The notes: generated from the letters alone by a model not told the origin. Shown: positions 1 through 8,720, counted from the first letter of the stretch. The stretch: DNA of 64,000 nt from JAJPHF01 sp035293805 (GCA_035293805.1 DATGMD010000061.1:47168-111167); one strand, 5' to 3'. Translations and numbers: made by a program.

Positions 1-107
1 GCTTGTCGGGACCTGGATCATCGCGGGCTGCTCGCCGCGGTTACGGCCGTATCACGGTCTGTGCATCAGTTCGGCGCTTCGAGCCGAACTCGTCATACAC
101 TAGGGCC

Positions 108-332
108 ATGTTTGAGAGATCGTCACTGCTCCTGACCGACCCAGCCCTCGGGCTTGTCATAGCCGATGTGGATGCCCTCGCGGCTCGGCTGACCGCGCAG
201 TTGGATCGGCTGGCGGGCATCACCCCGGACCCAGACCTAAGGTCCGAGCTGACGATGACCTGCGCGCAGCTCGCCAGCCTCCATACGTCGATCCAAGCTC
301 TACAAGAGTTCATGGCCTGCTGGTCATCTTGA
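108..332 (+). CDS. Small hypothetical protein, 74 aa
   Basis: The frame opens at an ATG preceded by a TACACT-like -10 a few bases upstream, so the message may have little leader. I do not recognise the family. The product is mostly helical in appearance, with an Ala/Leu-rich stretch containing two heptad-like Leu repeats (residues about 20-40, then LASLHTSIQALQEF near the C terminus), so a small coiled-coil or helical-bundle protein is plausible. There is no signal peptide or membrane segment. An in-frame extension reaches the window edge, but it is Arg-rich and does not look like part of the protein. Existence as a gene is moderately supported only. Confidence 0.45.
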   Translation: MFERSSLLLTDPALGLVIADVDALAARLTAQLDRLAGITPDPDLRSELTMTCAQLASLHTSIQALQEFMACWSS

Positions 333-663
333 GCTTCCTTCGCGTCCCCTGACGCCGGCGCCTCCTCGCCTGCCCCGGCTGCACAAGCCGAGGCGGCGTC
401 GCGCCGGCCGGGGGGACAGTCTGAGGGCTCGGTATGTTGGCGTCGTGGCGCCTTGGGGCCGAGGCCGCGGTCACTTCCCAACGCGGCGGCTTGGCGCTGT
501 TCGGCAGCGAAGTTGCGTCATCACGGCCCTCAGCTGCGGCCCGAGCTCGTCCCTCGGCGCGGGTCGCGGCAAACGCCCGCGACCCGACGGCTTCACGTTG
601 CCGTAATGGCTTAACAGTGCGTGTACGGGGTACTATGAGCAGGAAACCGCACGCATCCTGAGC
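333..663. other. Gene-poor stretch with a hairpin and possible promoter
   Basis: No convincing gene lies here. A 228-nt open frame ending at 661 has an Ala/Arg-rich composition typical of random GC-rich translation and no ribosome site. A 10-bp perfect hairpin sits at 560-586 (loop of 7), which could end transcription of the small gene upstream. A TACTAT -10-like hexamer at 631-636 lies about 28 bases before the next gene; a TTAACA at 611-616 is only 14 bases away from it, too close for an ideal -35. Confidence 0.4.
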
Positions 664-1386
664 ATGGCGGTGAGGGGGAGGATGCTGGACCCTGATGGGC
701 AGCGGCTGTATGCCGCCGCGCAGGCCGACATGCTGGCGGGCTGCTGGGAAGCGGCCACCGCTAAGCTGGAGGAGCTGGCCACACGCGAGCAGAGCGCACT
801 CCGGCCGTCGGCCGACGAGCGAAGGGAGCCCATCTCCCCGCCCCCGACCGGATCGCTAGCCCGCCAGCCGAATCACCACCGGCGCCGCCGGGGAAGGTGG
901 ACAGGTCTGGGTTTGACCGTCATTGGGTGCGGGCTCGTTGCCTATGCCGTGCTCGAGGCCGCCACCGGCCCGGCGGGGACCGACCGCCCTCTCATGGCCG
1001 AGCAGCCGACGGCTCCTGACCCTCCCGTGCTCTCCGCCCCGGCACCCCAGGAGCCAGGGCCTCCACCGAAGCTAAGAGCCGGCGACTGCGTCCGTGCCCT
1101 CACCACGGTACAGCGGTACAAGGTGACCGCGGCGCAGATCCCGCTCAACGACTACCTGGCGAGTACCCTCCTCGGAGCGCCGTCGTCCCCGGAGAGCATC
1201 CAGCTGGTCGACTGGAACGTGGCGGAGCAGTCAGGGACCTGTGTGGTGACCTTCCTCTACTGGGACAACAATCGCCCGGTGACCCTGGCCTGGTCGGTCG
1301 GCGCGACGGGCGTGGTACAGCCCCTCGATGAGGTCACGCGCCAGAAGAGCGGCATGACGGCGAGCGGTGCCGAGCGGGGCGACTAG
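664..1386 (+). CDS. Hypothetical single-pass membrane protein, 240 aa
   Basis: A cytoplasmic N-terminal segment of about 75 residues is followed by a basic stretch (HHRRRRGRW), one membrane helix at roughly 81-99, a Pro/Ala-rich linker, and an outer globular part of about 110 residues with one Cys pair candidate (Cys in GDCVRAL and in SGTCVVTF). This resembles single-pass membrane proteins of actinobacteria and Chloroflexota that display a small domain outside the cell. The function is unknown. The start is uncertain: the ATG at 664 has no clear ribosome site, and an in-frame ATG at 682 follows a GAGGGGGAGG run that is very close to it. Confidence 0.65.
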   Translation: MAVRGRMLDPDGQRLYAAAQADMLAGCWEAATAKLEELATREQSALRPSADERREPISPPPTGSLARQPNHHRRRRGRWTGLGLTVIGCGLVAYAVLEAATGPAGTDRPLMAEQPTAPDPPVLSAPAPQEPGPPPKLRAGDCVRALTTVQRYKVTAAQIPLNDYLASTLLGAPSSPESIQLVDWNVAEQSGTCVVTFLYWDNNRPVTLAWSVGATGVVQPLDEVTRQKSGMTASGAERGD

Positions 1387-1501
1387 CGGGAGGGGAGCCG
1401 GCCAGTCGCGCGGGGCGCCCGGCTCCCGCGTCCAGCGCATTCCCTCCGCGGCCCGGCCTGCGGCTCCGCGAGCGTCCGAACGATGCGGGGAGGATGACGA
1501 C

Positions 1502-1891
1502 ATGGCAAAGGACGACCGGCCCGTGCCCGGGCAGCGCTATGGGCGGCTCGGGCAGAAGCGGCCGCGCAGCGCCTTCTTCTGGGAGGCAGTCGACCCCCGG
1601 TGGCACGAGCTATTCCAGGCCTACGTCGAGCGTGGCATGTACCGCCGCGACGTGCTCGACCAGAAGACGCGCGAGCTGTGCGCCGTGGCGGCGCTGACGG
1701 TGCTCAACCAGCAGGGCGCCCTCGGGCGGCACCTGCTGAGCGCGCTCGACTACGGCGCGAGCCAGGACGAGGTGATCGAGGTCATCCTCCAGATGAGCGT
1801 CTACGGCGGCTTTCCCGCCACCCAGGCCGCGCTCAACACCTTCCGCACGACCCTCGCCGAGGTCGGCGAGCAGGCGCAGTCGCAGCGATGA
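1502..1891 (+). CDS. Carboxymuconolactone decarboxylase family protein
   Basis: The protein is 129 residues. The core RELCAVAALTVLNQQGALGRHLLSAL near residues 60-85, followed by a GASQDEVIEVILQMSVYGGFPA segment, matches the all-helical CMD/AhpD-like fold, including the conserved His facing the helix bundle. The CxxC pair of the peroxidase-reducing AhpD branch is absent, since only one Cys occurs in the core. It is therefore closer to the gamma-carboxymuconolactone decarboxylase branch, where members act on lactones or have unknown roles. The ATG was chosen because it follows GGGGAGGATGAC. It is 120 bases downstream of the membrane-protein gene and may be cotranscribed with it. The substrate cannot be told. 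Confidence 0.85.
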   Translation: MAKDDRPVPGQRYGRLGQKRPRSAFFWEAVDPRWHELFQAYVERGMYRRDVLDQKTRELCAVAALTVLNQQGALGRHLLSALDYGASQDEVIEVILQMSVYGGFPATQAALNTFRTTLAEVGEQAQSQR

Positions 1892-1944
1892 TCGTCGCCT
1901 TCCGCTCAGAGGCCGGGGGCTACCGGCACCGCTACTCCCGGCGT

Positions 1945-1991
1945 CCTCCCCCCCGTCCTTCGCAGGGAAGGGGGCCGGGGGGGTTAGGTCA
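1945..1991. repeat. C-run/G-run palindromic repeat at the metF 3' end
   Basis: A run of seven C, a short CCTTCGCAGGGAAGG core and a run of seven G form an imperfect palindrome between two converging genes. Read on the minus strand its edge begins TGACCTAACCCCCCCGG, where TGA is the stop codon of metF. The same 20-nt edge occurs again inside mfd at 39221-39240, and a related copy lies at the mfd 3' end near 37152-37193, so this is a dispersed repeat. It may act as a transcription terminator. Confidence 0.65.
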
Positions 1992-2891
1992 TCCCACGAG
2001 CGCCGCGCCGAGGCCGAGGTTCTGCAGGATGGCCGTGACTGAGCGCGCGCGGTTCAGCGTGTAGAAGTGCAGGCCCGGCGCCCCGCGAGCCAGCAGCTCG
2101 CGGCACTGCGCCGTCGCCACCTCGATCCCGAGCTGCGTGACGGCCTCGTCGTCGTCGGCCAGCGCCTCCAGCCGTGCCAGCAGCGGCGCCGGCAGCCGCG
2201 CGCCGCACAGCGCCGTGAAGCGCTTGATCTGGGCCGTGCTCAGGATCGGTAGGATGCCCGGCACGAGCGGCACGCGCACGCCGAGGCGCTGCTGCAAGTG
2301 GTCGACAAACGCGAAGTAGTCGGCGTTGTCGTAGAAGAGCTGCGTCAGCACGAACTCGCCGCCGGCCGCAATCTTCGCCGCCAGGTACGCCCAGTCGGCG
2401 TGCCGGTCGCCGCCGCACTGCACGTGCCCCTCGGGAAAGCCCGCCACGCCCACCGAGAAGCAGCCGTAGGAGCGTACCAGCCGCACCAGCTCGTGCGCGT
2501 AGGCGGGGCCATCGGGGGCCGGCCGGAACTCGCCCTCGCCGGCGGGCGGATCGCCGCGCAGCGCCAGCACGTTCTCGACGCCCAGCGCGCGGGCCTCGTC
2601 GAGCACGCCACGTAGCTGCGCGTAGCTCGCGCCAACGCAGGTGAGGTGCGCCATCGCCTCCAGGCCAAACTCGTGCTTGGCCCGGCCCACGATGCCGAGC
2701 GTCTTGTCGCGCGTGCTGCCGCCGGCGCCATACGTCACCGAGATGAAGTCGGGCCCGAGCGCGCGCAGCCGCGGCAGCGCCTGCGCGAACAGCGCCGCCT
2801 CGGCCTCCGGCGTGCGCGGTGGGAAGAACTCGAAGGAGATGGTGGGGCGCCCGCGCGCCTGGTTGGCGGCGTAGATCTCGGCGATCCGCAT
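1989..2891 (-). CDS. metF: 5,10-methylenetetrahydrofolate reductase (NAD(P)H)
   Basis: The enzyme reduces 5,10-methylene-THF to 5-methyl-THF with FAD, supplying methyl groups for methionine synthesis in the cytoplasm. The 300-residue length is normal for bacterial MetF. The N-terminal SFEFFPPRT carries the catalytic Glu region (residue 21), followed by DFISVTYGAGGST with the flavin-binding/Asp region, NVLALRGDPP, VGVAGFPEGH and the QLFYD and PILPI segments, all in family order of a beta8/alpha8 barrel. The gene is on its own. A TAATAC-like -10 lies on the minus strand near 2943-2948. Its stop codon is embedded in a dispersed GC palindrome. Confidence 0.95.
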   Translation of the reverse strand: MRIAEIYAANQARGRPTISFEFFPPRTPEAEAALFAQALPRLRALGPDFISVTYGAGGSTRDKTLGIVGRAKHEFGLEAMAHLTCVGASYAQLRGVLDEARALGVENVLALRGDPPAGEGEFRPAPDGPAYAHELVRLVRSYGCFSVGVAGFPEGHVQCGGDRHADWAYLAAKIAAGGEFVLTQLFYDNADYFAFVDHLQQRLGVRVPLVPGILPILSTAQIKRFTALCGARLPAPLLARLEALADDDEAVTQLGIEVATAQCRELLARGAPGLHFYTLNRARSVTAILQNLGLGAALVG

Positions 2892-3032
2892 GGCCGGCTT
2901 CCTCCCCGTCGCGCGGCCCCGCTGGCCCTGACGCGCGACGTGGTATTAGCCTACCCGCGGTCGCCGGATAACGCCAATAGCTTTTTCTCGCCGCCTGCGC
3001 TAGCGCCAGCTTATCGGCAGCCGCGGCGCGCG

Positions 3033-3419
3033 CTACTCCTCCTCGTCTTCCTCCTCGCCCCAGTCGGCCGAGATGCTGAACGCCGCGACCTCGTCCATCA
3101 GCACGGCGTCCATGTAGAAGTCGTCGTCGTACCAGTAAGCGAACGTGCGCACCTTGTCGCTGCCCAGCTCGGCGGCCAGCGACTCGCCGTACGCCCGGAT
3201 GGCCTGCTCGGTGGCCGGGCTGTTCAGGAAGTCGCGGACCTCGACGGCCTCGCCCGAGCGGAGCGTGAAGGTGATGTTGAGCGCCTGGGGCAGCTCCTCT
3301 TCGCCATCGGCATCGTCCTGGGCGCCGCCGGCGATGGGACGGAATGCCAGCGCGCCACAGCCAGGGCACCGGCTAGCCCAGCTCTCCTCGACCGTCTGGC
3401 AACGCGGACAGAGGCGCAT
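3033..3419 (-). CDS. Zinc-ribbon hypothetical protein, 128 aa
   Basis: The N terminus has CPRCQ at residues 4-8 and CPGCG near 18-22, a CxxC-x(n)-CxxC zinc ribbon. The rest is an acidic domain of about 80 residues ending in a run of Asp/Glu (EEEDEEE). The composition suggests a soluble cytoplasmic protein with a metal-structured N terminus; the family is not recognised. The ATG at 3419 was chosen over an upstream extension because it is preceded by GGGAGGAGCG at good spacing and because the zinc ribbon starts there, as is usual. It stands alone, 140 bases upstream of metF and in the same direction. Confidence 0.75.
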   Translation of the reverse strand: MRLCPRCQTVEESWASRCPGCGALAFRPIAGGAQDDADGEEELPQALNITFTLRSGEAVEVRDFLNSPATEQAIRAYGESLAAELGSDKVRTFAYWYDDDFYMDAVLMDEVAAFSISADWGEEEDEEE

Positions 3420-3759
3420 CGCTCCTCCCGGGGGCCAGCCCGCCGCCGAGCTGGCGTGTGATGACGTGCAGAGTGCCGCAGAGACACGGTTCGCCACGCC
3501 CTGCCGAGTGCTATGGGCCTCGGGCCTCAGCACTCAGCATGACTATGCTAAGTCTATCTCATTGGAACAGCGGGCGCGGCGCTGCCGCGTACCGGCTGGC
3601 GGGCAGCGAGCACGCAAAGAGGCGGGGCACGCGCGTGCCCCGCCCCTCCGGCCGCGCGCCGGGCTCAGCCCGCGCGCATGGCGCGCGCCGCCAGGCTGTC
3701 CTGCCATATGGGCTCCCGGGCCAGCGGCAGCCGGTCCGCCGTCACCGGCGAGGGGTTGA
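3420..3759. other. Intergenic stretch with GCTGA-type repeat and hairpins
   Basis: No gene is supported. Around 3504-3538 there is a GAGTGCT...CAGCACTC hairpin containing the TCAGC/GCTGA motif seen at several other intergenic sites in this window. At 3621-3644 a perfect 24-base palindrome (GGCGGGGCACGC arms) is present. The end of the region carries an in-frame TGA (3757-3759) just before the decayed substrate-binding gene, where a signal peptide would be expected. Confidence 0.45.
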
Positions 3760-4368
3760 TGGCGCCGACCGGCGGCTCTGGGGCGCTCACCACCGTCTGC
3801 CACCGCGCCGGCGGCGGCGCCCGCCCCGCTCCCGAGGCTGACGCTCCCCTACTCCCCCGTCGAGGCGTCCTCGACGCCGCTGTGGATCGCCGTCGACGCG
3901 AAGCTGTTCGAGCGGTATGGCCTCGACGTGGACCTCCAGTCCGTCGGCGGCAGCAGCGCGATTCTCCAGGCGATGATGGGCGGCCAGTTCGACGTGGGTG
4001 GGATCGGCGGCGGCGACGTGGCGCCGTTGCGCGCGGCCGGCGGCGACGCGGTGTTGATCGGCGCCTACATGACGGTGTGCAGCCAGGAGGGCCTCAGCCG
4101 GCCGGAGATCCAGGCGGCGGCCGACCTGCGCGGCAAGACGCTGGGCGTGACGCGCCTCGGCTCCTCGTCGCACTACGCGACGGTTGCCATGCTCGCCTCG
4201 GGCAGCCTGGGCTCCGACGAGGCGACCCTGGTCCAGACCGGGGGTCGGCGACTCGCTGGCCTGCTCCAGCTTCTCGCCGCCGACCATCCCGGCGTGCGGA
4301 CGCTCGGCCCGCACACCCTCTACGACAACAGCCCGGTCGACGAGGTACTGGCCGCGCCGGCGCGCTAG
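3760..4368 (+). pseudogene. Decayed ABC substrate-binding protein (NMT1/THI5-like)
   Basis: Reading one frame through this stretch gives an Ala/Pro linker, then a binding-protein N lobe: LPYSPVEASSTPLWIAVDAK, LFERYGLDVDL, GGSSAILQAMMGGQFDVGGIGGGDV, VLIGAYM, and the LRGKTLGVTRLGSSSHYATVAML segment. All match the NMT1-type lipoproteins found elsewhere in the window. A stop at 3757 replaces the signal peptide and lipobox, and no proper start exists. After VQTGG the sequence jumps to a C-terminal-like LYDNSPVDEV and stops, so roughly 130-150 residues of the second lobe are missing. It is a remnant with an internal deletion. A partial GTG-started product of 146 residues is possible but unlikely to work. 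Confidence 0.75.
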
Positions 4369-4378
4369 CGCCGTCCGC

Positions 4379-5212
4379 TCAACGCCCCTGCCACCGCGGC
4401 GGGCGCTTCTCCAGAAACGCCCGGACTCCCTCGCGGAAATCCGCGCTCAGGTAGCACATCAGGACCAGGTCATCGCCCCCCGCGGGCCGGCCGGCCGCCC
4501 GCACGCGGCGCACGGCCTCTTTGATCGAGCGCAGCGTGAGCGGCGCGTTGGCGGCGATCTGCTCTGCCAGCGCCAGCCCGCGCGCCTCCAGCGCCTCGGC
4601 CGGCACGACCTCGCTGTAGACCCCCGCGGCCCGGGCCTCCGCCGCGTCCAGCAGCCGCGCGGTGAACAGCAGGTCCTTGGTCAGCGTGTCGCCCAGCAGC
4701 GCCAGCAGGCGGGCCACGTTCTGCATCGACAGCGTGTTGCCGAGCGTGCGCCCGACGGGCACGCCGAACCGCGCGTCGGGGCTGGCCAAGCGCAGGTCAC
4801 AGGCCAGCGCCAGCACGGCCCCCCCGCCCACGCAGTAGCCGTGGATCAGCGCCAGGGTCGGCTTCTGCACGGCCTCCAGACGGCCTACGTACCGCTCGAT
4901 TCGGCGCTCGTAGCCCAGCGCGTCGTCGGCCGTGGCGAACGCCTGGAACTGGCCGATGTCCGTCCCGGCCACGAACGCTCGCTCGCCCGCGCCGCGCAGC
5001 ACGAACACCCGCACGCGGTCGTCGGCGTCCACGTGCTCACAGGCGGCGTACAGCCCCTCGTACATCGCCCAGGTCATCGCGTTGCGCGCCGCCGGGCGGT
5101 TGAAGGTGAGGATGCCCACAGGCCCGCGGCGCTCGTAGAGTAGCTCCGGCGTGGTCGGCACGAACACCGCGCCTTCGTCCTGGCGGGGCGGTCGCTCGGG
5201 CGCCTCGGCCAT
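4379..5212 (-). CDS. Enoyl-CoA hydratase/isomerase (crotonase) family protein
   Basis: The 277-residue protein has the crotonase fold: the LTFNRPAARNAM N-terminal signature, the oxyanion-hole segments AGTDIGQF (about 83-90) and HGYCVGGG (about 124-131), and the CDLRLASPDARFGVPVGRTLG helix. Two residues usually needed for hydration are missing. The Glu after GGGxE is Val here (GGGAVLALACD), and the second Glu (after FGxP) is Val. It is therefore probably another crotonase-superfamily activity on an acyl-CoA rather than a classical hydratase; this is inference. The ATG at 5212 was chosen for its GGAGGGAGAGGGCGAGC leader. An upstream in-frame extension is Arg-rich and unlikely. Confidence 0.85.
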   Translation of the reverse strand: MAEAPERPPRQDEGAVFVPTTPELLYERRGPVGILTFNRPAARNAMTWAMYEGLYAACEHVDADDRVRVFVLRGAGERAFVAGTDIGQFQAFATADDALGYERRIERYVGRLEAVQKPTLALIHGYCVGGGAVLALACDLRLASPDARFGVPVGRTLGNTLSMQNVARLLALLGDTLTKDLLFTARLLDAAEARAAGVYSEVVPAEALEARGLALAEQIAANAPLTLRSIKEAVRRVRAAGRPAGGDDLVLMCYLSADFREGVRAFLEKRPPRWQGR

Positions 5213-5427
5213 GCTCGCCCTCTCCCTCCGAGTGGCATCGGCTAAGGGACGCGCTCGGATCGTTGGGTATGCCTGCCGCCGTCCGGCCACCACTCTTCTA
5301 ATGAACACGCTCGCGAGCGTTGCGCGTCCGCGGCGCCGCACCAGGCGGCACGCTAACGATTATAGGCGCCCCGAGCGGACGGCCCGGGGTGAGACAATGG
5401 AGGATGGAGCTTCGCTGGAGGTGAGGG

Positions 5428-6180
5428 ATGACAGGGCTCCTTGGTCACTGGCGCTGGCGACTCGCGGCCCCCGCGCTGGCGCTCGGTATCCTCGGCGCGG
5501 CCATCGCGCTCCCGGCAACCACCACCCGAGCCCAGGTCTGGGGCCCCTGGGAACCGCTGCCCGGCTGGGACACCGACTTCTCCGGCCCGATGCCTGGCCC
5601 GCTGCTCGGGCCTTTCCCGATGATGGGCCCCGGCCCCATGCCCGGGGCCACGCCGATGCTAGGCCCGACCGAGATGCGCGTGCTCGGCACCTACCTGCGC
5701 ATGCTCGGCTCGGTCAACCACGGCAACGGCGCCGACGCCACGTCGCTCTTCGCCGACGACGGGACGTACTGGTTCTCCGACGGCGTCGGCAACTGCTCGG
5801 CCACGCCGTGCGTGGGCCGCGCCGCCATCGGCCCCGAGCTGGAGCGCCAGATCGGCCAGCACGCTCGCTTCGCGCCCCTCGGCGGCGACGTGGTGGGCAA
5901 CGTGGGCGGCAGCACCGTGACAGGGCTCTGGGACATCCGCAGCGACCGCGTCACGGCGGCGAGCAGCGAGCGGGTGCTGGGCACGATCACCGCCGAGGTG
6001 CGCAACGACCGCATCGTCTCGCTGCGGATTACCCTCGTGCGCGACGACCCGCAAACCCAGCGGTTCATCGCCTGGGTGGCGACGCAAGCGGGCGGCGCCG
6101 CCGCGGCCACCCCGACGGCGACGGCTCCCTTCGCGGCGCCGACCGTCGCCCCCGCGCCAATGCCCGCCAGCGCGCAGTAG
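5428..6180 (+). CDS. Secreted protein with NTF2/SnoaL-like domain
   Basis: A signal peptide is clear (WRWRLAAPALALGILGAAIALPATTTRAQ, cleavage near 36). A Pro/Gly/Met-rich stretch follows, with repeated PMPG, PMMGPG and PMLGP units over about residues 50-82. A domain of about 125 residues then begins at LGTYLRMLGSVNHGNGADATSLFADDGTYWF, the pattern of the cone-shaped NTF2/SnoaL fold (helix, helix, then 'FADDxxY'). The C-terminal tail is Ala/Pro/Thr-rich. The enzyme or ligand is unknown. The ATG follows CTGGAGGTGAGGG. It is convergent with the DUF3501 gene, and a hairpin at 6204-6238 lies between them. Confidence 0.7.
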   Translation: MTGLLGHWRWRLAAPALALGILGAAIALPATTTRAQVWGPWEPLPGWDTDFSGPMPGPLLGPFPMMGPGPMPGATPMLGPTEMRVLGTYLRMLGSVNHGNGADATSLFADDGTYWFSDGVGNCSATPCVGRAAIGPELERQIGQHARFAPLGGDVVGNVGGSTVTGLWDIRSDRVTAASSERVLGTITAEVRNDRIVSLRITLVRDDPQTQRFIAWVATQAGGAAAATPTATAPFAAPTVAPAPMPASAQ

Positions 6181-6203
6181 TCGCCGTCCCGCTCCACGAC
6201 GAA

Positions 6204-6238
6204 CGCCCCCCGGGCCACCTGCATCGGCCCGGGGGGCG
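6204..6238. terminator. Bidirectional hairpin between converging genes
   Basis: Perfect 13-bp inverted repeat (CGCCCCCCGGGCC with its complement, loop of 9). It sits between the stop of the secreted NTF2-like gene on the plus strand and the stop of the DUF3501 gene on the minus strand. No T run follows on either side, so it may be an intrinsic terminator of the GC-rich type or a mRNA end stabiliser. Confidence 0.6.
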
Positions 6239-6266
6239 CGTCCTAGCGCCTCCGCCCGCGCGGCGG

Positions 6267-6848
6267 TTAGCTCGCCGCGAGGTCGTCGGCGAGCGCGCGG
6301 CGCGTGGCGGGGCTCAGCTCGGTGGTCGCCTGGTAGTGCGGGTGGTCGACCCGCAGGCGGGCCGGCTGGCTCGGGTCGCGCAGCGCCGCGGCCGCCTCGG
6401 GCGGGACCGCGAAGCGCAGGTAGTGTACCGTGCTCGTCTTCTCCTCGGTGCTGCGCCCCTCCTCCGCCTGCCCGTGGATCTGGTGCGCCCCCAAGTCCAG
6501 CCAGACCGCGTGCTCGACGTTCACCAGCTGCGGCAGCCGCCGCCGCAGCTCGTCCATGTCGGCGATCTCGATGAACATGGTGGCCACCAGCTCGTTCGGG
6601 CCGGGCACCAGGTCGTTGTAGATGTCGATCTCTTCCTGAATGCGGTGCGGCTCGAAGATGCGCTCCGTCCGCAGCATCTCCTGGATCTGGAACAGCGCCG
6701 TGTCGCGGTTCTCGAAGGTCAGGGCGATAGCGTCGCCCACCGCCACCCGCCGCGGCTCCTTCACGTCGCGCACGTGCTGGCGGAAGTCCGCCCGCATCAG
6801 CTCGTAGTCTTCCAGCGAGCGCACGTCGGTGCGCGTAATGGGTTGCAT
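6267..6848 (-). CDS. DUF3501 family protein
   Basis: The 193-residue protein matches the DUF3501 family throughout: an ITRTDVRSLEDYELMRADFRQHV N terminus, the RRVAVGDAIALTFENRDTALFQIQEMLRTERI core, and an acidic EIDIYNDLVPGPNELVATMFIEI segment. No catalytic role is established for the family, but it is repeatedly encoded with a GlpC/HdrD-like Fe-S protein and rubrerythrin, as here. The start codon overlaps the stop of the upstream Fe-S gene (TAATG on the minus strand), so the two are translationally coupled and probably act together. The product is soluble and cytoplasmic. A role in peroxide or redox defence is inference from the neighbourhood. Confidence 0.9.
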   Translation of the reverse strand: MQPITRTDVRSLEDYELMRADFRQHVRDVKEPRRVAVGDAIALTFENRDTALFQIQEMLRTERIFEPHRIQEEIDIYNDLVPGPNELVATMFIEIADMDELRRRLPQLVNVEHAVWLDLGAHQIHGQAEEGRSTEEKTSTVHYLRFAVPPEAAAALRDPSQPARLRVDHPHYQATTELSPATRRALADDLAAS

Positions 6849-8152
6849 TAGGTTGGCTCCTCCGTGTCGGCGTAGGCCGCCCAGACGATCTCAATCGGGT
6901 GGACCACCGGCTCGCCGGTGCCCTCCTCGATCTGGAGCGCGGCCAGCGAGCAGTCCGTGGCAACGACGTTCGCGCCGGCGTCGCGGATGCCCTGGAACAA
7001 CTTGGCGCCCACCTTCAGCGACAGGGCGTGGTAGTCGGTCTTCATCGCCCAGGTGCCGTCGTGGCCGGAGCAGCCGCGGTCGACGAGCTGCACCTCGGCG
7101 CCCGGAATCAGCTTCAGCAGGTCGACCGAGCGGCGGCCGATCGCCTGGTACTTCAGGTGGCACGGCATGTGGTAGGCGATCTTGCCGGGCGCGTAGGCAA
7201 AGTCCTTGTTCAGCTTGCCCTCGCGGTTCAGGCGTATCAGGTACTCGGCCAGGTCGAAGGTGTGCTCGGCCACCAGCCGCGCGTCCTCGCTGTGCAAGTA
7301 GTCCGCGTACTCCTTGCGCAGCATCATGCCGCACGTCGGCTCGGGCACCACCACCTCGTAGCCCTCGCGCACGGCCGCGGCCAGCCGCGCGGCGTTGCGC
7401 TCCATGTGGCCCAGCGCGAAGTCCAGCCGCCCCTCGTCCAGCGCCGGCATGGCGCAGCAGTTCTGCGGCGGACAGATCACCTCGACGCCGCTGCGCTCCA
7501 GCGTCTTCACGGCCGCCACGCCGACCTGCGGCTGGTAGTAGTTCACGAGGCAGCTGTAGAAGAAAGCCACCTTGCCGTTCGTGCCCTTCGTCGCCGGCGG
7601 GGTGCGGTGCGCCCACCAGCTCGCGAACGTCTGGCCCGCGAACCGCGGCAGCTTCGCGCGCGGGTCGATGCCCAGCGTCCGCTGCATTAGCTGGCGGGCA
7701 AGCGGGCTCTCGTTGGCCGCGTTCGCCAGCGGCGCCGTCGCGCAGCCCAGCCGCCCCAGCAGGTCGGGGTTGGACAGCAGCCGCGAGCCGATCCCCGGCT
7801 CCGTCTGGCGGGTGTTCACCGCCTTGGCGCGCAGCACCAGCCGCGGGATGTCGACGGCGAACTCGTGGGGCGGCGTGTACGGACAGATGATGAAGCACAG
7901 CTTGCACTCGTAGCACAGATCATCCACGTGCCGCATCTGCGCGTGCGTGAGCCGCTCCGTCTCGCCGTCCACCTCGTCGTCGATGTACGTAAACAGCTGC
8001 GGGAACGCCGGGCACAGGTTGTAGCACAGGCGGCAGCCGTGGCAGACCTCGAACTGGCGCCGCTGCTCGCGGTCCAGCGCCTCCACGTCCCAGTACGCTG
8101 CGTCGAGGTGCTCCACGCGCGTCGGCTGGAGCCCGCCGAGATCCGTAGCCAT
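6848..8152 (-). CDS. GlpC/HdrD-like iron-sulfur (CCG-domain) protein
   Basis: Residues about 36-57 carry CHGCRLCYNLCPAF and about 83-96 CYECKLCFIICPY, two 4Fe-4S ferredoxin motifs. The second half has cysteine-rich CCG-type segments (PPQNCCAMPALDEG, EPTCGMM, MPCHLKY and RGCSGHDGTWAMK), as in GlpC and heterodisulfide-reductase subunit D. It has 434 residues and no membrane helix. Such proteins pass electrons between a soluble donor and a partner; the donor here is unknown. It is coupled to DUF3501 by a one-base overlap and lies downstream of rubrerythrin, with hairpins at 8256-8282 and near 8196-8234 in the gap. The ATG at 8152 follows a weak GAG-rich leader. Confidence 0.88.
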   Translation of the reverse strand: MATDLGGLQPTRVEHLDAAYWDVEALDREQRRQFEVCHGCRLCYNLCPAFPQLFTYIDDEVDGETERLTHAQMRHVDDLCYECKLCFIICPYTPPHEFAVDIPRLVLRAKAVNTRQTEPGIGSRLLSNPDLLGRLGCATAPLANAANESPLARQLMQRTLGIDPRAKLPRFAGQTFASWWAHRTPPATKGTNGKVAFFYSCLVNYYQPQVGVAAVKTLERSGVEVICPPQNCCAMPALDEGRLDFALGHMERNAARLAAAVREGYEVVVPEPTCGMMLRKEYADYLHSEDARLVAEHTFDLAEYLIRLNREGKLNKDFAYAPGKIAYHMPCHLKYQAIGRRSVDLLKLIPGAEVQLVDRGCSGHDGTWAMKTDYHALSLKVGAKLFQGIRDAGANVVATDCSLAALQIEEGTGEPVVHPIEIVWAAYADTEEPT

Positions 8153-8255
8153 GCTCGCTCCTCGTGCTACCTTTCCAGACTCCGCGAGGACAAGGCGGCC
8201 GCGGGGGAAGCCACTCGCTCCCCGCCGCGGCCGCACCCTGGCCGTTGCTGGCCGT

Positions 8256-8282
8256 GGGGCTCTGGGGACGCCCCAGAGCCCC
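8256..8282. terminator. Hairpin downstream of rubrerythrin
   Basis: A perfect 12-bp stem (GGGGCTCTGGGG with its complement) with a 3-base loop sits 16 bases after the rubrerythrin stop on the minus strand. A second, slightly bulged GC hairpin follows at about 8196-8234. Together they could end the regulator-rubrerythrin message or reduce read-through into the Fe-S gene. No T run is present. Confidence 0.5.
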
Positions 8283-8297
8283 GCCTTGCCGCGGGCC

Positions 8298-8720
<423 letters not shown>

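Noticed and set aside
434..661. Possible 75-aa gene before the membrane protein gene
   Set aside because: No ribosome site and shuffled Arg/Ser/Ala composition; treated as non-coding.
3754..3762. Selenocysteine (TGA) read-through at the start of the decayed binding-protein gene
   Set aside because: tRNA-Sec makes this thinkable, but the upstream frame is not protein-like, there is no family Cys at this place, no SECIS-like structure was recognised, and the gene has another large deletion.
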